NCBI GenBank assembly: GCA_030583925.1
Contig: CP129482.1
Span: forward strand, 2,046,001-2,110,000
DNA length: 64,000 nt
Origin: Anaerolineales bacterium
GTDB taxonomy: Bacteria; Chloroflexota; Anaerolineae; Anaerolineales; Villigracilaceae
Direction: 5' to 3'
Position 1 is the stretch's first letter. Each line of letters begins with the position of its first letter. Below the pieces are notes generated by a model, which was given only the letters and a program-made list of their open reading frames with translations, did not search any database and was not told where the DNA came from. Shown piece after piece: positions 17,240 to 24,841 of the stretch. The translations under genes were made by a program, and so were the position numbers.

Positions 17240-17278
17240 AGCAGACTTCCGAGGTTTCTGAGACTTCGGAAGTTTGCT
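17240..17278. repeat. Palindrome GACTTCCGAGG...CTTCGGAAGT
   Basis: GCAGACTTCCGAGGTTTCTG is followed by AGACTTCGGAAGTTTGC, an inverted repeat of about 39 bases in the gene-free stretch left of tRNA-His. It has the look of another dispersed palindrome; no second copy was noticed in the window. Confidence 0.55.
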
Positions 17279-17341
17279 TGCTGGGAGCCTGATGGGTTTT
17301 CGCGAAGCATCCCCGCAGGGGGCGAACCCACAAGAAACGAA

Positions 17342-17365
17342 AAGAGTCTCCGCTGGGAGACTCTT
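17342..17365 (-). terminator. Terminator-like hairpin, distal unit
   Basis: AAGAGTCTCC / GGAGACTCTT stem. The same hairpin recurs at 17430-17453 next to tRNA-His. Read from the minus strand it is followed by TTTCGTTTCTTG. Confidence 0.75.
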
Positions 17366-17429
17366 CGTTTGGGAGCCTGATGGGTTTTCGCGAAGCATCC
17401 CCGCAGGGGGCGAACCCACAAGAAACGAA

Positions 17430-17453
17430 AAGAGTCTCCGCTGGGAGACTCTT
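17430..17453 (-). terminator. Terminator-like hairpin after tRNA-His
   Basis: A ten-pair stem AAGAGTCTCC / GGAGACTCTT just downstream of the tRNA-His 3' end on the minus strand, followed by TTTCGTTT. Confidence 0.8.
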
Positions 17454-17459
17454 CGTTTG

Positions 17460-17532
17460 GGAGCCTGATGGGTTTCGAACCCACAACATCTACAGCCACA
17501 GTGTAGCGCTCTGCCGTTGAGCTACAGGCTCC
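17460..17532 (-). tRNA. tRNA-His (GTG)
   Basis: On the minus strand the acceptor GAGCCTG pairs with CAGGCTC. The D-arm is GCTCAACGGCAGAGC, the anticodon arm CTACA-CTGTGGC-TGTAG carries GTG, and the T-arm is GTGGGTTCGAAACCCAT. An extra G at position -1 (17532) opposite C73 (17460), the tRNA-His identity pair, is encoded. CCA is not encoded. Its 3' half is repeated twice in degraded form downstream. Confidence 0.95.
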
Positions 17533-17580
17533 ATGAGTGAAGCGGCGAGATTATATCACCTGAATGTGCGTCAAACAAGG

Positions 17581-20001
17581 CTAGGGGTTCATCGTATCCA
17601 CGATCAATTCCTCGCCGATCCGTTCCGCGAGACGAATGTTGTTATCTTCGATCAAAATCACCACGACGATCGGCGTTCCGCCCCAATTGGGAGGCGTCCC
17701 CGCGATATACCATGTGACCGAAGAATCGCCCTCCTCCGCAGACCCGATGTGCGACCAAAAACGATTCCCGTTTTGGATGAAAAGCTGAGCCGCTTCATCC
17801 GCCGTTTCGGGCTGGATCGCCTTCGTCGGCATTCCCAACACAGGGAGCGTGACCCAGCCGTCGCTTGGCGTGTTAACGGCGGATGCAATACTCGGCGCAG
17901 GGATGATCCCATGGGCGCTCAGCGCGGCGGATGCCAACGCGACCTGCAACGGAGAAACATGGAAATGTTCCAATTCCGAATTGGAAAGTGACTCAGCGAC
18001 CGGCAATTGGAGTTGAGGTATGTTATGAAACCCAATCGTCTGGTGGACGATCTCGCGCTCAACGTCTGTGAGGATCGAACTTCCAATCACCGCTTGTGAA
18101 AACGGATCGAGCATCGTTCCGGTGGGGTACACACCTTGCGTGGCGCGGTTAATGAGCGGACGACTCGGGTCATCTTTCAATTTATCCCCGATCTCATCCA
18201 AATGGTTGGGGTTGAACGTGGGGTGCGAAGACATGACCAGAATTTCACCGGTCTGCGCGTTCAAGACGACGACCGCGCCGGAATGTCCGAGCATCATTTC
18301 GTCCGCGCGGTATTGGAGGTAGAGATCAATCGTCAGGCGCACATCCAAGCCGGGCGGGGGCATTCCATACAATATGTGATTCCACCAAATATCGGCGGCT
18401 GGCGTGCCTTGTAGTCCGCGCAGATAGTCGTCTAGCGATGCCTCTATCCCAGCCTGTCCATATTTTGGATGGTTGTAGCCGGTGACCGGCGCAAGGTCGG
18501 GATATTCATATTTGCGTTCCAAATTTCCGATCTCGCCGACAGTCGTAGTGATGATGGAATTATTTCTGTCGAGCAGATCGCCGCGTGGGACGTAGCGGTC
18601 TTCGATTATGCGGCGCGGGTTGTCGGTGCGGGCGAGTAAATCTGGTCCGCGGACGATCGCCCACCAGCCATCCGCAAGCGCGGCGGAGAAAAATCCAATG
18701 AAGAGCAACGCACCCACAAGGAGATAAGGCTGAGGGTTAACGAGTTGCGCCGGTTCTTCATCCAGATGATTGCTGATGAGGATGAGGAACAGCAGGGCGA
18801 CGAGCGATGTCAGTAGAGAGGAGCCGCCGTAGGAGACGAATGGAAGCGTTACGCCGGTCAATGGGAGCAGGCGCAAGTTCCCGCCGATGATGAGGAGCGA
18901 TTGGATTCCAAAATAGGATGCGATGCCGGCCGCGGTCAACCGGCGGAATAGGTCGGGGGCGCGTAGCGAGACGCGCAAGCCTCGGGCGAGGATCAAGCCG
19001 AAGAGGGCGAGCAAGCCCAACGTCCCGAAAAGACCCGTTTCTTCCGCAATTGCCGTGTAGATGAAATCCGAAACTGAAACCGGCACAAGTCCCGGGCTTC
19101 CCAACCCCGGACCTCTGCCTTCGAGTCCGCCGTTGGCGACCGCCATGAGTCCCTGAATGATCTGATACGATCCGCCGCCCGGGTCTGCCCATGGATCGAG
19201 CCACGAATTGACGCGCGTGTGGACGATGTCAATCAAGAAGTAGCCGCCGAGGGCGAAGAGCGCGATCATCGCCGCGCTGAAAATCAATGTCCGCCGGTGA
19301 CCGGTTGCCAGATAGATCATGATCGTGAAGAGCGCGATAAAAATCGAAGCAGTGCCGAGGTCTCTTTGGAAGAGGAGCAGGAGAATTCCCAGTCCGCTGA
19401 TGATCGAAGTGGGGAGGATGAGGGAAAACGCTTTGACGCGAATCGCCAGCCGGTCGGCAAGATAGGCGGCGAGAAAAACAACGAGCATCAGTTTCAGAGG
19501 TTCAGAGGGTTGAAAATAAAATCCACAGCACCCAAGCCACAAGCGCGGACCGAACCCGATCGGGTTTGTGCCGAAGAGCAGGGTGAATGCAACGAGCAAA
19601 AAGCCGCTGGCGAGAAGGGTGTATTTGTATTTTCGCAGAAATTCCAGCGTGGCTGGAAGCCTGAGTCCAAACAAAAAACCGATCAGGCTGATGTTAAGCC
19701 AGAGCGCTTGTCGAACGCCGAGGCTGGGGTCGAGCCGCCAAATGGTGAGCAAGCCCCAGCCGCTAAGCAACGCGGCGGCGGGGAAGAGAAACGGATCTGC
19801 ATCGGGGAGTCGTCTGGCAATGCCTCTGTGAATGAGGAAGACAAGAATCCCCCAGATCAACATGGCGACCCATTGAGTCCAGAGAAGGCTCGTGTCGAAC
19901 GATCGTGCGCGTACCGCCGGTGACAGCGTGATGATCGCGGATTGCAGGAATAAAAAGAGGGCGGCGATTCGCAGCAGGTTGTCTTGAATAACGCGGTTCA
20001 T
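17581..20001 (-). CDS. SEDS (FtsW/RodA) protein fused to a degenerate PBP transpeptidase domain
   Basis: An 806-residue fusion. Residues 1 to about 430 are a multi-spanning SEDS glycosyltransferase of the FtsW/RodA/SpoVE family (RDLGTASIFIALF, VANGGLEGRGPGLG, AAGIASYFGIQSLLIIGG, LPFVSYGGSSLL). Residues about 440-806 are a penicillin-binding-protein-like domain beginning ADGWWAIVRGPDLLARTDNPR. Its SxxK region (about 625-633) reads YPTGTMLDPF instead of the usual YPPGSTFKPF, so the nucleophile is Thr and the lysine is Asp. No KTG triad is visible before WYIAGTPPNWGG. The SEDS part should polymerise peptidoglycan strands, while the PBP part is probably structural. Neighbours upstream are FHA proteins. 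Confidence 0.88.
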   Translation of the reverse strand: MNRVIQDNLLRIAALFLFLQSAIITLSPAVRARSFDTSLLWTQWVAMLIWGILVFLIHRGIARRLPDADPFLFPAAALLSGWGLLTIWRLDPSLGVRQALWLNISLIGFLFGLRLPATLEFLRKYKYTLLASGFLLVAFTLLFGTNPIGFGPRLWLGCCGFYFQPSEPLKLMLVVFLAAYLADRLAIRVKAFSLILPTSIISGLGILLLLFQRDLGTASIFIALFTIMIYLATGHRRTLIFSAAMIALFALGGYFLIDIVHTRVNSWLDPWADPGGGSYQIIQGLMAVANGGLEGRGPGLGSPGLVPVSVSDFIYTAIAEETGLFGTLGLLALFGLILARGLRVSLRAPDLFRRLTAAGIASYFGIQSLLIIGGNLRLLPLTGVTLPFVSYGGSSLLTSLVALLFLILISNHLDEEPAQLVNPQPYLLVGALLFIGFFSAALADGWWAIVRGPDLLARTDNPRRIIEDRYVPRGDLLDRNNSIITTTVGEIGNLERKYEYPDLAPVTGYNHPKYGQAGIEASLDDYLRGLQGTPAADIWWNHILYGMPPPGLDVRLTIDLYLQYRADEMMLGHSGAVVVLNAQTGEILVMSSHPTFNPNHLDEIGDKLKDDPSRPLINRATQGVYPTGTMLDPFSQAVIGSSILTDVEREIVHQTIGFHNIPQLQLPVAESLSNSELEHFHVSPLQVALASAALSAHGIIPAPSIASAVNTPSDGWVTLPVLGMPTKAIQPETADEAAQLFIQNGNRFWSHIGSAEEGDSSVTWYIAGTPPNWGGTPIVVVILIEDNNIRLAERIGEELIVDTMNP

Positions 20002-20004
20002 GCC

Positions 20005-20868
20005 TCAAAGATATTTCTTGACGAGCAGGTCGAGCTTCTTGCGCGTCTCGGCGGGTATCGCGTCCTTGTGCGTGATGAGCGCGGTAGAAAGCGCGCGGTC
20101 ACACTCGCACTCGCGGTTGAGTTTGAAATTGCGGGCGAGGAGTTTGATCGTCTCTTGCGCCAGCGCGGTATTTTTATTCAAAGTCTGGATGACCATCTCA
20201 ACGGTGACCGGCTCTTCGCTTACGTGCCACACATCGTAATCGGTAACGTGCGCCATCGTCGCGTAGCATATCTCCGCTTCGCGCGCGAGGAACGCTTCGG
20301 GCGAGGCGGTCATGCCGATGATGGACATGCCCCACGCGCGGAATGTGTTTGATTCGGCTTTCGTCGAAAAGCGTGGACCTTCGATGGTGATGAACGAACC
20401 GCCGCGATGAAGCACGCCTCCTGCCGCCCTTACGGCTGATTCTAATTGGGAGGAGAGGTCCGAGCAGAAGGGGTCTGCCACGCTGATGTGCGCCACCAAT
20501 CCCTCGCCAAAGAACGATCTCTCGCGGCGGCTGGTATTGTCGTAGATGTTGTCCGGTATGACGATGTGTCCCGGCGCAAAATCCTCGCGCAGCGATCCGC
20601 AGGCGCTGATGCTGAGGATGCGTTCCGCGCCCAGCGATTTCAGCGCGTAGATGTTGGCGCGATATGGAACTTCCGTCGGCGTGATGTGATGACCGATCCC
20701 GTGCCGGGCGAGGAAAGCGACGGGCTGTCCTTCCAGTGTGCCGGTCACGATGGGCGCGCTGGTTTTGCCGAACGGCGTGTCCACCGCGCGTTCTTTTGCG
20801 TCTTCAAGCCCAGGGATGGAATACAAACCTGATCCGCCGATAATTGCCAGAGTAAACCTATCAGCCAC
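20005..20868 (-). CDS. mtnP: S-methyl-5'-thioadenosine phosphorylase
   Basis: A 287-residue MTAP/PNP family member that splits methylthioadenosine with phosphate to adenine and methylthioribose-1-phosphate. It shows IIGGSGLYSIPGLED (phosphate-binding), FLARHGIGHHITPTEVPYRAN, SISACGSLREDFAPG, ITIEGPRFSTKAES and IGMTASPEAFLAREAE. The TASPE motif, with serine rather than asparagine specificity changes, fits MTA rather than guanosine use, though inosine cannot be excluded. It ends 4 bases before the SEDS fusion gene, so both are in one transcript with the FHA genes. Confidence 0.9.
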   Translation of the reverse strand: MADRFTLAIIGGSGLYSIPGLEDAKERAVDTPFGKTSAPIVTGTLEGQPVAFLARHGIGHHITPTEVPYRANIYALKSLGAERILSISACGSLREDFAPGHIVIPDNIYDNTSRRERSFFGEGLVAHISVADPFCSDLSSQLESAVRAAGGVLHRGGSFITIEGPRFSTKAESNTFRAWGMSIIGMTASPEAFLAREAEICYATMAHVTDYDVWHVSEEPVTVEMVIQTLNKNTALAQETIKLLARNFKLNRECECDRALSTALITHKDAIPAETRKKLDLLVKKYL

Positions 20869-20880
20869 TGACTCCTCCGA

Positions 20881-21336
20881 TTATTTATGTTTATCCGGTT
20901 GATTTTCTTCCGTGTCAACGCGAAGGACAAAGTGTGTGTTTCCACAGCGGACTTCATCGCCCGTGATGACCACGGCAGGGGTGGTCAATTGCGCGCCGTT
21001 CAAAAAAGTGCCATTCGTCGAACTTAGATCTTCCAGCCACCATTGGTTGTGATGATACGCGAGCCGCGCGTGTTGCGAGGAGACGACTTCGTCAATAATG
21101 GAAACATCGCAGTGCGCGTGACGCCCAATGACGACCTCTGTCTGAAAAAAATGGAATTCGCGGTCTTTGTCCTGTTCCGATTTTTGAATAACTGAAATCC
21201 CCACTTTTTTTCTGTCGGAAAGGGTCGTCGCCTGCTGTTTGAGTTCCCGCCAGATGGTCAGCAGTGACCAAGCCAGAAAAATATATAACGCGATCGTGAG
21301 CGCCAGCCGCAGGACGAGTACAACGGTCGCGATCAT
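20881..21336 (-). CDS. Membrane-anchored FHA domain protein (FhaB-like)
   Basis: A 151-residue protein with one N-terminal transmembrane helix (VVLVLRLALTIALYIFLAWS) and a C-terminal forkhead-associated domain: VIGRHAHCDVSIIDEVVSSQ, with HARLAY and the SSTNGTFLNG loop. The phosphothreonine-contacting Arg, Ser and Asn are present. FHA domains bind phosphothreonine peptides from Ser/Thr kinases. In Actinobacteria FhaB lies beside rodA/pbpA and pknA/B, and the arrangement here is similar. Its start overlaps the stop of the FhaA-like gene by 4 bases. Confidence 0.88.
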   Translation of the reverse strand: MIATVVLVLRLALTIALYIFLAWSLLTIWRELKQQATTLSDRKKVGISVIQKSEQDKDREFHFFQTEVVIGRHAHCDVSIIDEVVSSQHARLAYHHNQWWLEDLSSTNGTFLNGAQLTTPAVVITGDEVRCGNTHFVLRVDTEENQPDKHK

Positions 21337-22196
21337 TGCCCGTTTTTATCTTGCTTGAGTTGATCTGTCCTAATATCAATGGTCTTATGCTCGACCGAGG
21401 CGGTGGGTCTTTCGCTAATTCCGCCTGAAAACCCTTCGAGTGGAGCCGTCTCGGCGAGATCGGGCCTTACGGGAGGATTGTCCTGGCCGAAGATGAGAGC
21501 CACTCCTGCGAGCGAGATCACATCGCCCGGGTACAGAACCGTCTGGCTCGTGCGTTGACCATTTACGAATGTTCCACCCGTCGAGTTAAGATCGAACAAC
21601 ACGAACCGTCCCTTGATCGAGCGTAACTGGGCGTGATTCCGCGAAACACGGGGGTCGTCAATGACGAGATGGTTTTCCAGCCGCCGGCCGATATTGACCA
21701 CCGACTCCGTGAGAGAATACACTTTGACTCCCTCGATGATCAAGAAGGCGTTTTCTGGAAGGGCTTCGCCCGCATCCAGTTCCGACGTGGCGGTCTTATT
21801 CGGCATACCTTTTGTATCTCCTACGGGTTCGAGTTTGTGCGAGGCGACCACACTGATATCATCGTTGGAAAACTTTTCGTCGGTGGTTATCGCGATCGTC
21901 GGCGCGCCTGTGAATTTGAGCCCCACTTCTTTGCCTGCGGTTAGGATGATATTTTTCAATACGTCCAGCGTGCTTGGTTCCTTCCACATGGGAGAGAACT
22001 CCGGCGCGACGATCAGTGTATACACATTGGGAGCGATCGCGCCTTCCTCGCTGTTTTCGATGATATTCTGCCTTAATGCGGCGGAAAGTCGCTGAATGAC
22101 CCGGTCCTCGATGTGCAAGCCGGGCAGGATCCCCACCAACTGGTCTTCCACTAGCGATTGCAACTTTGCTTCCAACTGGTCAAGTTTATTTTTCAT
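21333..22196 (-). CDS. FhaA-like protein: DUF3662 plus FHA domain
   Basis: About 287 residues. The N-terminal 130 match DUF3662 (MKNKLDQLEAKLQSLVEDQL, PNVYTLIVAPEF), and the C-terminal part is an FHA domain (VNIGRRLENHLVIDDPRVSR, HAQL, NSTGGTFVNG). The usual SSTNG is STGG here. This pairing is the FhaA architecture known from Actinobacteria, where it links kinase signalling to cell-wall synthesis. The start at 22196 follows AGGGATTCA; a frame extending 19 codons further lacks a site. No Ser/Thr kinase or phosphatase gene is in the window. Confidence 0.88.
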   Translation of the reverse strand: MKNKLDQLEAKLQSLVEDQLVGILPGLHIEDRVIQRLSAALRQNIIENSEEGAIAPNVYTLIVAPEFSPMWKEPSTLDVLKNIILTAGKEVGLKFTGAPTIAITTDEKFSNDDISVVASHKLEPVGDTKGMPNKTATSELDAGEALPENAFLIIEGVKVYSLTESVVNIGRRLENHLVIDDPRVSRNHAQLRSIKGRFVLFDLNSTGGTFVNGQRTSQTVLYPGDVISLAGVALIFGQDNPPVRPDLAETAPLEGFSGGISERPTASVEHKTIDIRTDQLKQDKNGQ

Positions 22197-22295
22197 TGAA
22201 TCCCTGTCGAACGCACGCAGGGACATTATAGAAGGGACGCTAAAAAACCGCAAGATTGCAACCTTACAGTTTCACAATATGCCAGATGTAATGGT

Positions 22296-22907
22296 TTATT
22301 TGAGTTTTCGGTTGCAATTTGGGCAAACGGTTTCATCTGTCCGCACAACGAACCCGCAATTGGGACAAGTTGTCGGCTGGGCGACACCCAGAGGCGCCCC
22401 GCAGGCGAAACACGAACCTTCTCCCAGCGGATTTGCCGTTCCACAGTAACCGCACGTTACCCGAGAAAACCGTTCCGAAAGCATGTGACTCGCTCCCAGC
22501 GCCGCCATCGTTTTATCAATGGCTTTCCAGATCTTTTCGCTCAATTGAATGTTCTCGATATCCTGCGCCAGATCGTCCAATCTCGAAAGCAGGCTGAACG
22601 GATTCCGCAGCGCCGACCATGCCGTCTGACCGATACTCGCGGCGATTCCCAGCCACGCCTGCTGACCCAATTCGATCATTACCCCATCCTCGACCTTTTG
22701 GATGCTGATGGTGAGCGCCGTCTGTCCGCCGGACATAGATCCCATGCGCGTGGCGATCTGAACCGCCATCTTTTCCTTGCCGCCGATCGCTTGGGCATGA
22801 AGCGTCCCGCGGTTGAATTCCGCCATTAATGCTTGGGCAATATCGCCCGGTTCGACCTTTCCGTGAAAAATTCGTCTGTCCATGAATTCGATTATAATCT
22901 GCTTCAT
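22296..22907 (-). CDS. Double zinc-ribbon protein of unknown function
   Basis: Up to 203 residues; a start at MDRRIFHGKV (22883) is also possible. The C-terminal 55 residues hold two zinc ribbons: CGYCGTANPLGEGSCFACG and CPNCGFVVRTDETVCPNC, eight cysteines in four CxxC pairs. The N-terminal 140 residues are helical with an Ala/Gly-rich core (GQQAWLGIAASIGQTAWSAL) but no recognisable enzyme motif. It lies upstream of the FHA pair in the same direction, so it may be part of the same envelope-signalling operon. Its start is divergent from the first SH3 gene, only 37 bases away. Confidence 0.7.
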   Translation of the reverse strand: MKQIIIEFMDRRIFHGKVEPGDIAQALMAEFNRGTLHAQAIGGKEKMAVQIATRMGSMSGGQTALTISIQKVEDGVMIELGQQAWLGIAASIGQTAWSALRNPFSLLSRLDDLAQDIENIQLSEKIWKAIDKTMAALGASHMLSERFSRVTCGYCGTANPLGEGSCFACGAPLGVAQPTTCPNCGFVVRTDETVCPNCNRKLK

Positions 22908-22943
22908 CAGCGGCGACGGTACGTCGCCGCGTTGTATCTCTCA

Positions 22944-23537
22944 ATGAATCCATACGCATTACAAAGACTTTGGTTTAAATATCTAGCAGGATTGCTTGTG
23001 GTTTTCTGCTTAGGCGTGTTCGCGCTTTGGTCGCCGAGGCAGGCTGAAGCGTATCAAGACGCGTCTACCCCGGGCGGAATCGTCATCACAGTAACGTACA
23101 CCGACCCCATGAATGTCCGCGCGGGTCCCGGCACTTTCTACGATATCATCGGTCAGTTATTTCCCGGCGATGTGAGACCCGCCTTGGGGATTTCGCCGGG
23201 CAGGGAATGGATCCAGATTTCCTACGAAGGCGGGATTGGCTGGGTGTATTCATCGTACGTCAGCATTTCGGGAGGCGAACTGCAAGTGATCGAGCCGCCT
23301 CCTACGCCGACGCCGCTGACAACGGCGACGATTGACCCAACGCTTGCGGCTCAGTTCAATACTCAACCTACCGAGACCCGCATTCCGACGTTCACGCCGC
23401 CTCCGCCGTTGACCGTTCCGCAATTCACGCCGGTCAGCGCGCCGCAAAATCGGGGTCTCCCATTTGGGTATTTCGTTCTCGTTCTTGGAATATTGGGCGG
23501 GTTAGGATTAGCCTTTTCGTTCATCTCCAGAAAATGA
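22944..23537 (+). CDS. Exported SH3-domain protein, first of a tandem pair
   Basis: About 197 residues. It has a signal or anchor segment (YLAGLLVVFCLGVFALW), then a bacterial SH3-like domain (MNVRAGPGTFYDIIGQLFPG, GIGWVYSSYVSISGG), a Pro/Thr-rich linker (PPPTPTPLTT and FTPPPPLTVP) and a C-terminal transmembrane helix ending ISRK. It is therefore probably anchored with the SH3 outside, where such domains bind peptidoglycan. The start is at MNPYAL; a longer frame runs back through the divergent gene's start. It overlaps the next gene by 4 bases. Confidence 0.78.
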   Translation: MNPYALQRLWFKYLAGLLVVFCLGVFALWSPRQAEAYQDASTPGGIVITVTYTDPMNVRAGPGTFYDIIGQLFPGDVRPALGISPGREWIQISYEGGIGWVYSSYVSISGGELQVIEPPPTPTPLTTATIDPTLAAQFNTQPTETRIPTFTPPPPLTVPQFTPVSAPQNRGLPFGYFVLVLGILGGLGLAFSFISRK

Positions 23538-24181
23538 ACACGATTATGCGGGCATCGCACAGATCGCGGATTTCGCTCTTCGCCTCTATCCTTGCTGGTT
23601 GCCTTCTATTGACGATTCTTTCCGTTGGCGGCACACCTCCGCTTGTGTACGCTCAACAGCCGACCGGTTCTATTCCCACCGTCACCGGAACAGCCACGGG
23701 TCCTATCGTTCAAATTGACCCTAGCATCAAGCAAGTTCGCGTCTATGCGGGTCCGAGTTCATTCGATTACCCCGCCGTCGGTGTGATGTTGGGTGGCGAG
23801 ACCGCTCCAGCGCTTGGGCGCGCTAGCGGCAGGGAGGATTGGATTAAGATCTATTATGCCGGCGTCCCCGGCTCCACCGCGTGGATCTTCGGTTTGTACG
23901 TTTCGCTATCGCCCGGCGCGCTCCTGCCGTTGGTCGAAGTTCCCCCAACGCCCACACCTTTTTCGACTCCGACCATTGACCCGACTCTCGAAGCGGCTTT
24001 TATCGGCCAACCGACTCAAACTCGCCTGCCGACGTTCACCCCTCCGCCCCCGCTTGAGTTGCCTTCGTTCGATTCTTCTTCCTCCTCGGCGACCACAAGC
24101 GTCCCCGCCGGTTTTATCATTCTTGCGCTTGGGCTTTTCGGCTTTTTTGGCGCCGTGGTTTCCTACCTGCGCGGTAGATAA
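23534..24181 (+). CDS. Exported SH3-domain protein, second of a tandem pair
   Basis: A 215-residue paralogue of the preceding protein in the same order: signal segment (ILAGCLLLTILSVGG), SH3-like domain (VRVYAGPSSFDYPAVGVMLG and STAWIFGLYVSLSPG), the linker VPPTPTPFSTPTIDPTLEAA shared almost word for word with its neighbour, PTFTPPPPLELP, and a C-terminal transmembrane helix. The first gene's VRAG motif is VYAG here. The pair arose by tandem duplication and is translationally coupled (ATGA). A terminator follows. Confidence 0.78.
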   Translation: MNTIMRASHRSRISLFASILAGCLLLTILSVGGTPPLVYAQQPTGSIPTVTGTATGPIVQIDPSIKQVRVYAGPSSFDYPAVGVMLGGETAPALGRASGREDWIKIYYAGVPGSTAWIFGLYVSLSPGALLPLVEVPPTPTPFSTPTIDPTLEAAFIGQPTQTRLPTFTPPPPLELPSFDSSSSSATTSVPAGFIILALGLFGFFGAVVSYLRGR

Positions 24182-24210
24182 AAAAAGAGACCGGTCTTCC
24201 GGTCTCTTTT
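24181..24210. terminator. Bidirectional terminator
   Basis: AAAAGAGACCGG / CCGGTCTCTTTT stem between the converging SH3 gene and the A-type Fe-S carrier gene. Confidence 0.9.
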
Positions 24211-24228
24211 ACCTTCATGCACTGTTCG

Positions 24229-24660
24229 TTAGTTCTGGCAGGAGCAGGACCCGCCGCCGCATCCGCATCCCCCATCGCCGCCACAACCGCATCCGCCTTC
24301 GCCGTGTTCGTGGCTGTGCGATTTGGCATTCGGGCTGTCTACGGCAAAACCGGCGCCGCGCTCCGGGTCGTTGACAAAGTCAACAGTGGCGCCGCGTAGA
24401 TATTCGAGGGAAACTTCATCCACGACAACTTTTACGCCGTCAATTTCGAAGGTTGAATCCAAGTCGCGGAAGTTATTGTCGAGCGCCATTCCGAAGTTGA
24501 CGCCGCAGCATCCGCCTCCGGCGACGTACACACGCAAGGCGTACCCTTCCAAGTTGCGTTCGTTGAGGATATTTTTGACCGCGTCAGATGCCGCGTTGGT
24601 AAGCATAAGTATTGGTGTCTCAGTTGCGATGGCGATTTGTGGTTTCAATTCTTGAAGCAT
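24229..24660 (-). CDS. A-type iron-sulfur carrier (IscA/ErpA-like) with Cys/His-rich tail
   Basis: A 143-residue HesB/IscA-fold protein that would carry and insert Fe-S clusters. The core has LTNAASDAVKNIL, LRVYVAGGGCCGVNFGMALD and VVVDEVSLEYLRGATVDFV. The usual first cysteine is doubled (GGGCCG). The C-terminal CGC motif is replaced by a 30-residue tail, HSHEHGEGGCGCGGDGG, then CGCGGGSCSCQN, with three histidines and several CxC motifs. AAGGAGATACGA before the ATG fixes the start. The tail may bind metal or simply be an expanded cluster-binding end. Confidence 0.85.
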   Translation of the reverse strand: MLQELKPQIAIATETPILMLTNAASDAVKNILNERNLEGYALRVYVAGGGCCGVNFGMALDNNFRDLDSTFEIDGVKVVVDEVSLEYLRGATVDFVNDPERGAGFAVDSPNAKSHSHEHGEGGCGCGGDGGCGCGGGSCSCQN

Positions 24661-24753
24661 TCGTATCTCCTTGTGGAGTGTGATGACTGATTACTGGGAA
24701 ATCTTATCCGATTCGGGGAGACCTGTCAACTGAAAATAAGCGATTTGCGTTTC

Positions 24754-24782
24754 TTGACACAATAACTTTGCGCCTGTAAAAT
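24754..24782 (+). promoter_or_regulatory. Sigma-70-type promoter upstream of hppA
   Basis: TTGACA (24754-24759), 17-base spacer, TAAAAT (24777-24782). Only the -10 third position departs from consensus. It points to hppA, whose ATG is 60 bases downstream. Confidence 0.75.
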
Positions 24783-24841
24783 CCGTCTGCTTTGCCGGGC
24801 AGATGCCCGGAAAAAATTTTGTTCGGGAGGAATCACCCCCT

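Larger units (their letters stand above)
17283..17458. repeat. Two 88-bp tandem units derived from the tRNA-His 3' end plus terminator
   Basis: The string GGGAGCCTGATGGGTTT starts at 17283, 17371 and 17459, exactly 88 bases apart. The third start is the 3' end of the tRNA-His gene (minus strand). In each upstream unit the T-arm is interrupted by a G/C-rich insert (GCGAAGCATCCCCGCAGGGG) before CGAACCCACAA resumes, followed by the hairpin AAGAGTCTCCGCTGGGAGACTCTT. Each unit is thus a broken tRNA 3' half plus a terminator. The short open frames across it are artefacts of the repeat. Confidence 0.9.

Noticed and set aside
17283..17458. CRISPR array
   Set aside because: Only two full units at an 88-base step, no distinct spacers, and the repeat is tRNA and terminator sequence; no cas gene is nearby.
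17189..17499. Three overlapping short open frames on the minus strand with repeated NPSGSQTKSLPAETLF-type peptides
   Set aside because: They are translations of the 88-base tRNA-His/terminator tandem repeat in different frames; none has a start signal or family match.
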